From NCBI GenBank assembly GCA_037013685.1, contig CM072894.1:30441529-30505528 (forward strand): a stretch of DNA of 64,000 bases, given 5' to 3'. The stretch comes from Acridotheres tristis. Its lineage: Eukaryota; Chordata; Aves; Passeriformes; Sturnidae. The notes under the pieces are model-generated. The model worked only from the letters and a program-made list of their open reading frames with translations, ran no database searches and had not been told where the DNA came from. The translations under genes were made by a program, and so were the position numbers. Of the stretch, positions 36,017 to 48,027 are shown one piece after another. How positions within the stretch are numbered: position 1 is the first letter of the stretch; the number at the start of each line of letters is the position of its first letter.

Positions 36017-39000
36017 TGCACTCTACAAAACTGAAAAGATGATTTTTAAAATGTCATCTCTGGCCTTGTGATGCTCTTTTAAAATAGTGGAATGTGGGGT
36101 AAAATAGCTAATGTAACAGCATTTTCCAAAGATTTAAAAAACTTGATGTGGGTGAGAAACTATACTCTCATCCTTATGTTGGCAAAATAATGTAAAAGTT
36201 AATCAGGGATTTAAATGATAGAGATTCAAAGGACAGAAATATAATAAATGTTAATCAGCACAGTTTTTTCTGAAAAATATAGCTTATGGAGCAAGACTGA
36301 TTTTGAATGAGATTACAGATGTGTTGATAATGGCTGTTGTATAGATATTGATAATATTTTTCTTATATTCTGATGAAAACTTTTGCACTCTGCAGCTTCA
36401 GTGAAACATGCATTAAAAATGAGCTAGCAGATCTCAAAAATGAGACATCATTGGAAATTATTACAGAACTCTTAAATTGCTCCAGGGAGGTTGGCTGGGG
36501 GAACATTAAACAAAATGCAGCGAATCGACTGATCAGCAAGGGCTAATCATGGGCTGGAGCTGGGCATCTCCTCTGGGAAACAGAAAAACCTGGATGTGTT
36601 TCAAACAGTTCAAACAGCATCTGAAACTACTGAACATTTTCATCAATGATCCTGCTGTACATGGATTAAAGCCTGGGGCAGTGGTCAGCATAAGGGCAGG
36701 GTATCCCAGTTTGCTCTACAGTTTATTTGATAAATCTGAGCCCACACACAAAATACAACCAATAGACAACCTGTAAGGGATGCTCCTGCAGAAGGGAGAA
36801 TTCTCTGGAAAACAGCAACTTGAAAGATGTTTTAGGGGATTAATTGAAACTCAATGCAATTTGCCAAGGTGGTTCTGTAGCAGAAAGGAGGAAGAATGAA
36901 GTGTGAGCTGAGAAATAGCTGGTAGGACTGGGAAGGTTTCTCCCAGGAGTACCACCCTGGGGAGGCTAAAGGCAGTAATGCCTTTCATGGGAAACCCTCA
37001 CCTGAGAAGTGTAAAAAGCTGGATTCCAGGTAGAAAACAAACAAACATGACCAGGGTCAGATATCCTGATATTAGGAAGAAATAATCAGGAAGAGCACAC
37101 ACAGGTGACAGCACATGGGTGACTGGAAGAGACTGGAAGGGCTGTTTGACAAAACAGAGTCACAACAAGAACTAGACTCTGCTGGCAGAAATCAAACCAG
37201 TGCAAACAAGAAACTGTACTCACACTTTAAGGCACTACAAGAAGAAATGGTGATGCCTCCATCTCTCGAGGTCTCTGGGTGAAGAAGGGTACAAATATGT
37301 CAGGCAAACAGAAGCTAATGTGCTCACTGCAGGGGGACTGGGGGATTGTCATGGGATCTGACCAGCCTGTTCCCTTCTGCTCTTCAATGCAATGAACCTA
37401 CAAGTAAAAAAACACAGCTCTTATTGAAGGCAGTTAAATTTTGCCTAAAGTAGTTCTGCAACATAATTCCAGGTTTTTGAACAAAGTTCTTGGTTCTGAA
37501 TACAAATCTTGCCTTGGAGTGTTGCTGTTTGCACACATCACAGAGTTCTTGAGCTATTTAATCCTCATTAGTGAAGCATTATTAATCCACAACACTGAAG
37601 GACAGAAGGTATAATTTAGAGAAATCCTTATGGGAAGGATCTCACAAGAGAAAAAAAGGAATTAAAGTGTTTCCATGGACTAGTAACACAAATCATGGCA
37701 TTCTAATGCAGTTATTCTATTAATGTTGTAAATCTAAAATTCTGCGCCTGAATTTTGGGTTCCTATGGGTGTTATAAGGTTAGGGAATAATGTTCATTTT
37801 TAACCTGTGTTGTATCTAACCCTGGTCTGTGGGATTCCCATCTTGTTTGCTCCTTAAGGCTTTCCAGTAGTGTAATGTGTTAGGGAACCACTGAACTGTT
37901 CAGCTCACTATCTTGGGATTATTTTCTTTTATACTCACTACCAGTTCAACCTGTCAAAAACAATTATTAAGCAATTTGTAACAGAGATGTAAATGGCCAA
38001 AAAGCATATGACTGGAAAAAAGAGCAACGACTTGCTGGAGCTTGCATACTTGTAGAAATCCATATTAACTTGTTTCCCAAGGGTTAGACTGCTTGAAAAT
38101 ATCTTGGAAGGTTAAAATAGTCAGGAATTATCAGTCTGGATAAAAGGGAGAAGAGCTTTACAGCCACCAGCTTGGGGAGAGGGAAATCTTCCTGCTCATG
38201 GGAGGTGCTTCCTTCTGTTTCACATGGAGCAAAGAGGAGCAGTTCTCAGGGACACATCCCAAGTTCCCTGGGAAGGATGTGACACCTTTTGGTTTGAGAA
38301 GCTGGGTCTGTCATTTCTCACAGCTGCCGTGTGAGAGATGCAATGCCTTGGAAACAGCAGTCTCCATAAGTGATGCTGCAATCAAAGTGGGAATGAAACA
38401 ATGGTGCTTTACGCAGCCCAGACAATGGGTGTGACACTCTATTCCAAAGTGTTTCAGAGTGGGAGGAAAATTATCTCTGCCAGTAACAAAGGGAGCAAAT
38501 AAAAGAGCCTGTATTTCCACTTAACAAAGCCAAATGGCTGTTTTGATCACATTTAGTGGTTCCTCAGCTCCTTCTCACTGAATTCACCACACAGTGGAGT
38601 TAAAGATGTAGAGTACTTAGATTTGAGACTGGCATTTATTTTTGAGGTAGCACTACATAACTTGCAGAGCAGCAGTGCCCAGTCTGGGGCTTCCTACAAC
38701 CCCTGCAGTCAGGTTTGACCTCAGTGTTGGTAGCAGGAGACTTTGCCAATTCAGGGCCAAAAGAGGAGAGAGAAACCTCAGCAGAAAGTTGTTTCTCACT
38801 GCAAGGCCATGGAGCCTGATCCAAATAAGAAAACAATTATCCTCTGGCACTCACGAGCCTCAGACCTGTCTCTTGATTCACTTCCTTATTTCCTTTCCTT
38901 TGCCAAGCTGTGCACAAATACCCCGTGTGGGAGATGGATGTGCATGAACCTGCACTCTCCTGCCCACTCCAGGTTTGCTGAATGAAACAATGCCCTTTAG

Positions 39001-42000
39001 CTCTGCCTCTCAAAGCATATTCTTGGCAAAGGTCCTCTTCCAAGAATTTATTTTGGAAGTGAGTGCTGAAAATCAGAGTAGGGTCTGCTGTGAGTCCTGC
39101 ACAGCCTCCAGAGCTGCAGTGGAGCTGCAGAGTTCCTGAGTCAGTCATCCACCTCCAGAGCTCCATGTAAGTCTCACACAGAGCTGGCAAATGCATTGTT
39201 AAACTTTCCTTATGTAGACATGAAGAAAAACCCCAAGACTAACTCTAAATCTTGTGAACACTTACACACAAAACATTTTCTAGGAGACCTTCTTGGCCTA
39301 TCATCCCTTTAGGATTTTCCTTGATGTTTGACAGTTCTAGGTTTCATTTTTGGCCTAGAAAGCCTGTTCTTCCTGTAGATAATACACAAGTCTGAGTTAA
39401 AATTTCGTATTTTTACAAATTCCAGTTCCTTCTTTCTGGGTAGCATCTGGAGACGATCTGTGGACTGTGGACAGTGTCTCCACATAATTTATATTTCTTA
39501 TCAAATGTTTGTTTAGGAGGAAACCAGACAAGTTTATTCTGGAAGAGTTATTTCCCTTGACCTAGACCTGAGTCCTTTATTCATCTGAATGGATGTCCTG
39601 TAACTCTAATGATTCTTGAGCAGTCTGTATTGCTAGCTGGTGTCTGCATGCAGTAATTCTTCCTGATGGCCCTTAAGTCAAAGAGAAGTTAAGACTGGGA
39701 GCTACAATAACAAAGAAAAGTCACCCAACAGTGGGGCAATCAAGGTAACATTCTCAAAATGTGTGGGATATGTCAGCTGATGCACTCACAAAGATTTTTA
39801 CATGCTGTCTCCACTCTGTGTTTGTGCTGGGAGCCCTTTTTGTCAACAGGGAAAAGAGAGACTCCCAGGGCAGTAGGAATAATTGACACATTTTCTTTAG
39901 GACAGCATCAATCAGGTCTTGGTTCCAGTGAGGAAGATTCCAGCAGGCAGCCCTGGGGTGACAGTGTCAGGTGTCAAAACTGGCCTTGTGGCAGCAGGTT
40001 GGCATTTCCAGCTGTTCAAAACATGTTTTCTTAGTAGGAATAGTGTTCCTTAGTAGGAACAAAGAAAGAAACTATTATCAAGAGGGGTGGGGATGAGGGG
40101 GAGACAATTAGAGATTCAGAGAGCAAAAAGAAAAAAAAGGCTTAACTAAAATATTTTCATATTATCTTTATATAATGCATGCTTCAAAATTTATATAAAA
40201 GCACTCAGTTCGCTACAGACAAAGATGTTTTTGTATTTTTCCAAAACAGAAGAGCTCTACTTACCTGGTATGTGAAGTCAGAACAATTTATTGATCATAG
40301 TTATGCACTGATAGGTGGTCCTGTTGTGCTTAAGCAACCACTTGCAGAGAATGCAGTACCACATCAACACAGGTGAAATAAACAATTTGGGGTCCCATTT
40401 CCTCTTTTCTCTGTTCAGTTTCAGGATTTAGATCTGTAGAAAGTGAGCAGCTACTTCCCATGTCATCGTTTAATAGAAGTATTTCCAGAATAAAGGAAGT
40501 TACAGAGAAGAAGTGATCATAAGTGCATGCCCAAAGCAAATGATGAACCACACACATACACTGCAGGGCCAGCAGAAATATGCACTGCAAGAAATACAAA
40601 CCTTAACTCTGAGCTAAAGTGTGTGCTCTAAATTTAGCTCAACTCACTTGCATGTTTGTTTGTGTTTTATTTTCCTTGCTTGACTTGCATTTATCAATAT
40701 AGTGCTAAATTGCCAAACAGTTCTATCACACTGTTAATATTTGCCTCTGCATTTCAATGACAGCTAAAATGCAGTGGAAAAATAGAGCAATCCTCCATGA
40801 GTCAACACTGAGCTGGTGGTGATAGAATATCCTGGAGCCAAATTCACCTAGTGTTTTTGCTAAGAACAAGAACTGAAGCCCTGCACTCTGGCCAGATTTC
40901 CTCTCTGTCAGAATTCACATGTTTTACTTAGAAACCTAGTTGTGGCATTTTCTAGATGCATGAATTATTGTATAATATTAATTTTCTTGCTGTATTCAGA
41001 GGTGATTGCTGCTACCTGTTATAGCCCAGATCACAGCAACAGGTGAAACACTCTGCATTTTTTTCTTACAAGCTACTTAAAATTGAATTTGTTGATGTTT
41101 CTGCAAGGAAATGAACTATCTAATGGTAAGATACAAGATCTCTGAAGTGAGAAGTTGGACATTTTGAATCTTAGCATCATTTATGTATTATGAAAGAGAA
41201 AGAGCAGGGTGACAGAAGTGCCCTTGATATGGTGATGTGCTGTAGAACTCCTTAGAATGGGGTCAAAAAGCTGTCATTGGTTTACTTCAGGCTAAACCCC
41301 ATTAGCTGAGTTCTGAAAGAGGCAAAATTATTCTGTAATAGCTCAGCTTGGCACTTGAATGCAAGTCCTGGTGGTGACAAAATGGCAAGCACAAGAAGCA
41401 AGCAAGGAGATAATTTTTGCTTTTTTTCCCAATAATAAGGCTTAATATTTCTGTAAAGAGATTTTTTTTTCAGGAGACTAGGATTAAACCATCAACATTT
41501 TTAAAGAAGATTCTCTGTTGGCTTGTTAGCAAAAAAAGAAGTATGAGATCTGAACTGCAGTGTTTTGGTACTTGCATGTGACAACCGTTTCCATAGATTA
41601 TCGACCTAGCAGATTTTTAACAAAAATTATGGAGAATTCACAATGTGAAATGCATTTTTACAGAAGTTCTCTCTGTCTTGTCATCTTGTCACTTTCAGCA
41701 ATTAGCTACACTCAGAGAAAGCAATCTCAAGGTTTTTTTCTAGGGCAGTAGCATAGCAGCATCCAAAAGCGTGAACCTCTGTTAAAGGATGAGCTGGAAA
41801 AGTACACTGCACAGAAGAGTTTCCATTAAAATATGGCATAAGGAACAGAGTATGCTCTCAAATAGGAACTTTGAATTGTATTTTGCAGCCATTAACATCT
41901 ATTTGGACAAGGTGGCAATTTAGAAGTTACCCAGAGAAAAATGGGATTTGATTCAGTGTGCTGGGGATTGCACCCCAAAGCTCACAGTGGGGATTTGCTG

Positions 42001-44365
42001 AACTAAATGTTGTGTTTTGGTGCCACTGTGCTTCAGACTGAGGGACATCTGACAGGTATTTCAGGATATGAGTTCAATACAGTCAATTTGTGATTATTGA
42101 GACCTGGGTTTAGTGTATGTGCTCGTTTTGGCTTTAAGTTACAGTTTCTTTGTCAGGCCTGGGATATAAATAAACTCATTTCCCTTGGTGCCTCATTCCC
42201 AAAGGATGCAGAAAGAACCATCTCGTTTCAGATTTGCTTTACCTGCATTTTCCAGCCTGTCTAATCAGCTGCTCTCCATTTGGGGCCAGGACTGGTGGCC
42301 CCTTCTCAGCCTGCTAGCCTACTGCAGAGAAGGGCATCTCTTCCTTACTCCGAGAGTGGAACATTAACCCTTTCTTTTCCTTGCCAGGCAAAGTGCTCTC
42401 CCACCTAATCACAGCAAAGCACAGAACTCCTGGTGCATTTGATTTACTTCAGACAGCATTGCAATTGAGTGAAGGCTTTGAACAGCTTTAATGTCTTTAA
42501 TTTACCAGGGAGATCAGACAGCAGGTGGTGTATTGTTCAGCAGTTCCAGATATGACTGTGTTATGTGTTTTGGTGCTGTACTTGTGTTTTAATTATCATG
42601 AATTAGCATCAGGTAGAAGCACCAGAGCAGCCAGTGAAGCCCTGTGTAAGTGCATTTTTTTGCTCAGCAGTCTGGATGCTACAGGTCGTGTAAGGAAGTT
42701 AGCAAGAATCCAATGTATTGGTGAGGAGGCTCAGGTGTTGCACAGATTTTCTGTATCATGGACAAAACATTTATTCTCACTGTCCCCGGTTTCTTCTCGT
42801 GTTGCTTGCCAATTTGTAAAATGCACTGCAAGTAGAGAAGTGTTTTCATCTGTTTGTTTAGACAGAATGATTTGGAGCAGAGGTCTTTTTCACTGGGTGT
42901 CCTGGAAGCACTCTTGAAATCATCTCTATCCTCCAAATAAGCAAACACTCACAGTACAGTGCTCCAAGAGGATGGCATTACAGCAGGTGACACTGCACAT
43001 TGCTGAATAAAAGATGGCAGCTTTCCACCTTTGTAGAGGTAATCTAATTCCATTAGAATTCATTATGGACGTTCAGGTTACATGGAAGATCCACTGCTCA
43101 GCTTGCATAGCCCAGTCTCTCCTACTGCCAGAAGAAAAAGAGCCAAGAAGTTAACAGCACAATGGTTGTTAAACTGTTTCATCCAAACCCAAACTCCTGG
43201 GGAAATTAATACGAAATAAAATTCACAAATTGTGTGTATTTGTTTATATTATTAACTATCACAGTAATCTTCCAAAGGAGAAAAATATAATTCAATAATA
43301 ACTCGCATAATAATAACAGAAGAATGCAAAAGGATCTTAAGGGTAAACAGGCTTCTTAGATTCCAGAAAACAGAAAGAAGCCACAAGACTGAGAGCAGTC
43401 TTTAATTATTTAAATTTCTAATGAAAAATAATTTAAAAAGCCAACATGAGCTGTCTTACGCAAATTGATTTCTTAAAACATTTAAAATCACTTGGACATT
43501 TCACTTTTGTCTGTGTTGCTTCTTCCTTTCATTCCCGCAGCACTTTCCCCTCTGCCAGTGCAGATCAGAGTGGCTGTCTCTGCAGAACAGCAATCTCATT
43601 TTGTTTACTTTGTGTTTCAAAGAGAATCGAACAAGCCCAGGATTCACTTTCTCTAAACAAATACTGGCAAGACGAAGGTATCACAGCTATTCTGGGGACA
43701 AGAGGCTCACTAAGATGGGAAATGGTAAAGACCACAAGAAAAAAAACAGTCAATGTGTTTTCGTCTGAAAAAAAAGTTAATCCTTTTCACAGCCTCATTT
43801 TCTTTGCTTTTGAGATAGCTCTCCTTTTTCATTTAAGTTTTAGAGTTTTTAAGCTAAGGGAAGCAAGAAACCGAGATATTCTCTTTGTTCCTGTCAAGTA
43901 GCTTGAACAGTTTGAGAACAGAAACCAGTCGGAGCAGTGTGATTAGCGTAGCCAATTAAGGTGGATTTGCATATTCACAACACAGCTATCGAGAAATAAC
44001 TCGGCAGAGATAACACAAGTGTGGCAGTGCCTGTGTGCCAGTCAGAGCAGCCTGGCACTGTGCTGTGTGGAAATTGAGCAGAAGAACCACAGGGTGATCC
44101 TGCAGAGCCCGGGAGGGAAGGGGATGGGCAGGCAGGAGCAGCCTGGCCCTGCACACTGGAAAAGGTTAATCTGAAACCTGCTTACCCAAATCCAACAGCA
44201 TCTCTCCAGTGGGTTTGTTTTTCCAACATTCCTTCCAGCTACGATTTTTTGCTTCCTGACGGTTTTGGCTGCCCAACCTCACCAGGAGTTTGAGACACCT
44301 GGTCCAGGGGCACGGTGGGGTGCAAGGCAGTGGGTGAGCTTTGCAAGGTGCACAAGGTGGGTGGG

Positions 44366-44412
44366 TGGATGGATGGATGGATGGATGGATGGATGGATGG
44401 ATGGATGGATGG
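44366..44412. repeat. (GGAT)n microsatellite
   Basis: About 11 uninterrupted ggat units preceded by ggtgggtggg. It explains the WMDG- and SIHP-repeat open frames on the two strands, which are not genes. It is likely to be length-polymorphic. Confidence 0.95.
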
Positions 44413-46670
44413 TAAATCCCTGCTTTCTTCTGCCCCAAAAGGCTTTTCACCATGGAGGTATCCAAGGACCAGGCAAAAAAAAAAGCAAACAGCCCTCTGG
44501 GAAACCTTGTACACTCCGCTGGATAACAAACTAGGGCTGGTGCTCACAGCAGCTTTGTTATCTCTGAAGGTGAAAAATCACCTTTTGCACTACAGCAACA
44601 ACAATCTGTGCTCCATCTCAGTGATTCTCTGGCTCCCAGCATTTGTCATCTCTTCCCAGTGGCTCCATCACTACAAACACTTGTGTGAGCACGGGGTGGC
44701 TGAGTGAGTGGCACACAGAGCCAGCTGCACCCCAAGCCATGGGATCTGCATGCCCAGGAGGCTCAGCTTGCTCACCAAGGGGCTGACAAGGGTTTGCCAA
44801 TGGGCAGCATCCATGGGTGCTGATTTTAGGAAGAAATACAGTGCTTTCTGTCCTTAATGCTCTTTCCTGCTCCTCCGTGCTGGCAGCTGAAATCATGGTG
44901 TGCAGTTGCAACAAATGAGGTCAGGAGGGACTCCCTGGAGCCTTCTCCCAGGTACAACTGCACACTCACCTTCAAAACTGCTATGGGAAAGGCAACAACA
45001 CAGAAATTAACTCATGGTGTTCACTGCTACAAAATATCAAGGAAAACTTAATGAAATGCCCAAGGTGGGACCACTACAAAAATCCTAAATTTATAAACTG
45101 GTATCACATCCACTGGGGTAAAGACTGTGAGCTCTCAACCTCCATGCCACAAAGAGGCATTAAGCACATTTAGTTGTGGAGAAATATCTCTGTCCAGGAA
45201 GATATAGATAATCACCCACGACAGGCATTTTACTTTGGAATACTCACTCCTGATTTATCTAGTCCAGTAATCCATGGAGGATTTTTTTATTTTTAATGGT
45301 CTCCATCTGTGATTATCCACAATTTTCTCTTTCCCTCCTATCCCCTTTGTGGCACCAGTTCTTTATTAGAACTTAATAAACTTTGTGTATGTTCAAAAGA
45401 TAATATTGAAAACGTAAAATTGTGTTCTGCATTTTAAAATTGGTGTGGATAAAAAAGGGGAGATCTAATCCAATTGGGCCTTCTCTTTTGCTCTCTCTCT
45501 CTCTCCCTTTTCCCTTTTGATGGTAAGCAGCAAATTTTAATTAGCTTCAATTCCACAATTCAGTCATGCATATGTAATCTTTGTTCACACTTTTATAAAG
45601 TAAAATTAAGTGAAAGAAATGGGGTAATAATAGAAAGCTTGTCTGAGCAGAACAAATGTGAATTATCAGACGTAAAGAAAGATGACTGGGACTACACAGC
45701 TTGAAGTTCTGCAAGGTTTGAGGTGATTTTTCTGAAACAGAAGTTCATAAATAATGCACAGAAACAGGTGCTGGTTATCCTGTTTGGGGCATCTTTTGTT
45801 CATTGTGTGCTTGGGCTGCTGAGGTACAGTGATAACCACTGAATGTGAGGAGACTGCTTAATAACAACTTCCTAATGTTTCCCTTTTGTCATGAGCTGCA
45901 AGTGTCACATGAGCTTGTCTAGTTAATAAAAATCACTTTGTGAACCCACTGTTCTTAGATTTGGTACTGGAGCAGATCCCTCTCTCTGTTACAGCTGCAA
46001 GAGCTGTACTGCCGTTTTGCATTGTGATTTAAGGGTTTCCTAATCCATATACACACCCTCTAATTAAATGTTTCCAGGGGTTACCTTGGGAGCCTTCAGT
46101 GCTATGGTTTGAAACTAAAACTAAAGACCACATTAAATTCTTTCCCCCTGGGGTGAGACACAGGAGGTGGAAGAACATTTGCATTCCTGCTACTCCAGAT
46201 TATTTGAAAGCATTGGCATGAGTGGGATTACTGGCTTTGTTATTTCTGTTATCTAACATGAGAAAATGGAAATTTGAAGGGAAACAATCCACGTTTATAA
46301 ATCTAGAGCTCATCTTATTTTGTAACTTCCTCCTTAGAGTCTAACCAGTTATTTTAAGAAGCTACCAGTTCATCAGCAGCAGCTGAAAACCAGAACCTCC
46401 TGTTGATGTAAATCAGTCTGGGGCTGCACAGGCTCCATTACCAGCACTGCAGATGCCGAGGTCTTCATTAAAGGAAATGTGAAGCAGTGAAGCATGTGGG
46501 CAGTAGCACAGACAGTAGTGAAGTCTGAAGCCCAGAGAATGTTAAACTCACGAGGAGATACTTTCTCTTCAGCACCATTCACACATTCAGCCTGACAACC
46601 AAACCACAGCTTTAGGAGAAAATCTCTTCCTGTGACGGGAAGTGAATTTCAGATATGAGGGACTTGCTTT

Positions 46671-46685
46671 TTTTTTTTTTTTTTT
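46671..46685. repeat. Poly(T) tract upstream of GPR39
   Basis: A run of about 15 T's some 480 bases before the GPR39 start codon, followed by pyrimidine-rich sequence. No TATA box is evident near it. Confidence 0.7.
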
Positions 46686-46941
46686 CTTCTATCTCTCAAA
46701 ACCTGCTGATCTGCCAGTGACTCAGGATAGCCAAGATTTTGGTTAATGGTTAACAGAGTAGCGTAACCACACAGACTCTGACTTCCTTCTGCTGGGGCCA
46801 GTTCCAAAAGCTGCTGGGGAACAGGCAAGCGTGGAAAGCAGAGCAGTTCACAAGGTGAAGGCTGGAGAACAGAGGCTTCACCCTGTAGTGAAAGGAGGAG
46901 GAAAATCCAAAAAGAGCAAGAGGTGTTTGCTGTAAAGAAAG

Positions 46942-47016
46942 GTAAGAGCTGAAACGCTTTTCCTATTTAACTTACTGACTCAGAGGCTGTTGCTCACAAA
47001 CCAACAAACCCCACAG
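46942..47016 (+). other. GPR39: Possible 75-bp intron in the GPR39 5' UTR
   Basis: A good donor (aaagggtaagagc context, gt at 46942) pairs with a branch-point-like ctgac at about 46976 and an acceptor ccccacag ending at 47016. Spliced or not, the first in-frame ATG of the receptor remains at 47163. Whether the transcript starts this far upstream is unknown. Confidence 0.2.
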
Positions 47017-47162
47017 GTGTGGCTGGTTGAGACACAGTCCTCATACCTGACTGCTCGGACATGTGTGCCTTGGGGAGAGGGGCAAAGTGAGGAAGGATCT
47101 GTTTGCTGTCAACCCGAAAGTTGGAGAGGGCAGGAGACACCTCCTGCACCCCGGGGCTGCTC

Positions 47163-48027
47163 ATGGCAGGAAGGACACCCACTTCAGACTGTTCTCATCT
47201 CATTGACCACAGCCACGTCCCGGAGTTTGAGGTGGCTCTCTGGGTCAAGATCACCTTGGCCTTAATCTATGCCTGCATCTTTGTTGCTGGCCTCTTGGGC
47301 AACAGCATCACCATCAAAGTCACCAGGATCCTGCAGAGGAAAGGCTACCTGCAGAAGGAGGTCACTGACCACATGGTGAGCCTGGCTTGCTCCGACCTGC
47401 TGGTCATCCTGCTGGGCATGCCCGTGGAGTTCTTCAGTGCCATCTGGAGCCCCTTTTCTACCCCCAATGGCAACATTGCCTGCAAGCTCTACTACTTCCT
47501 CTTCGAAGCCTGCAGCTATGCCACGGTGCTGCATGTGGCCACGCTCAGCTTTGAGAGGTACGTGGCCATCTGCCACCCCTTCAGGTTCAAGGCCGTGTCC
47601 GGGCCCCGCACGGTGAAGCTGCTCATTGCCTTTGTCTGGGGCACCTCTGTCTTAGTGGCTCTGCCCCTGCCCTTTGCCATGGGCACAGAGTATCCCCTGG
47701 AGGTCGTCGAGGGCTACCAGAGAACGAGTTCTTGTGTCAAACCTACTCCCAGGCACTACATCCCTGAGCTGAAGCACAACATGACCATCTGCACCAGCCT
47801 CTCCTCCAGGTGGTCTCTGTTCCAAGCCAGCGTCTTCAGCGCCTTTGCTGTGTACATCATCGTGCTGGCATCTGTCACCTTCATGTGCCACAGCATGATG
47901 AAAGCCCTGATGATCCACAAGGAAGGAGCTGTGGCAGTGAAGGGTGCACAGCACCAGGACAGGTACCTGAGGAAAAGTGAAAGTTCAGAGGGCAAGAGCT
48001 CCAGGAGACAGATCACTTTATTCCTGG
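47163..48027 (+). CDS. GPR39: GPR39 coding exon 1 (transmembrane helices 1–5)
   Basis: GPR39 is a rhodopsin-family receptor of the ghrelin/neurotensin/motilin group, activated by extracellular Zn2+ and signalling mainly through Gq, Gs and G12/13. The exon encodes 288 residues plus one base. It holds the N-terminal motif [10 protein letters not shown], helix 1 around 26–49, helix 2 about 68–90, helix 3 about 106–128 followed by E131-R132-Y133, helix 4 about 151–172 and helix 5 about 220–243. H16 and H18 correspond to the zinc-binding H17 and H19 of the human receptor. C10, C107, C191 and C210 match the cysteines of its two disulfides, and N206 is a sequon. The third intracellular loop ends RRQITLFL before a gtaaga donor at 48028. 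The in-frame codons before 47163 contain no ATG, so this start is secure. Helices 6–7 lie in exon 2, outside the window. Confidence 0.96.

Larger units (their letters stand above)
20561..46900. other. Gene-poor intergenic stretch
   Basis: About 26 kb between the LTR and the GPR39 exon. The open frames are short and lack recognisable domains, apart from the 209-codon frame listed separately. The stretch holds microsatellites and homopolymers, a tandem duplication, a long hairpin, and a GC-rich patch at about 27,190–27,620. I recognise no RNA genes and no intact mobile elements. Confidence 0.6.

Noticed and set aside
43446..43901. A 151-codon + strand open frame
   Set aside because: No similarity I recognise. 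The mix of Lys/Ser-rich and hydrophobic runs follows AT-rich DNA.
44166..44707. Frames rich in WMDG or SIHP repeats
   Set aside because: They are translations of the (GGAT)n microsatellite.
47103..47162. A 20-residue N-terminal extension of GPR39
   Set aside because: The upstream in-frame start is TTG, not ATG. The ATG at 47163 matches the known N terminus of the family.
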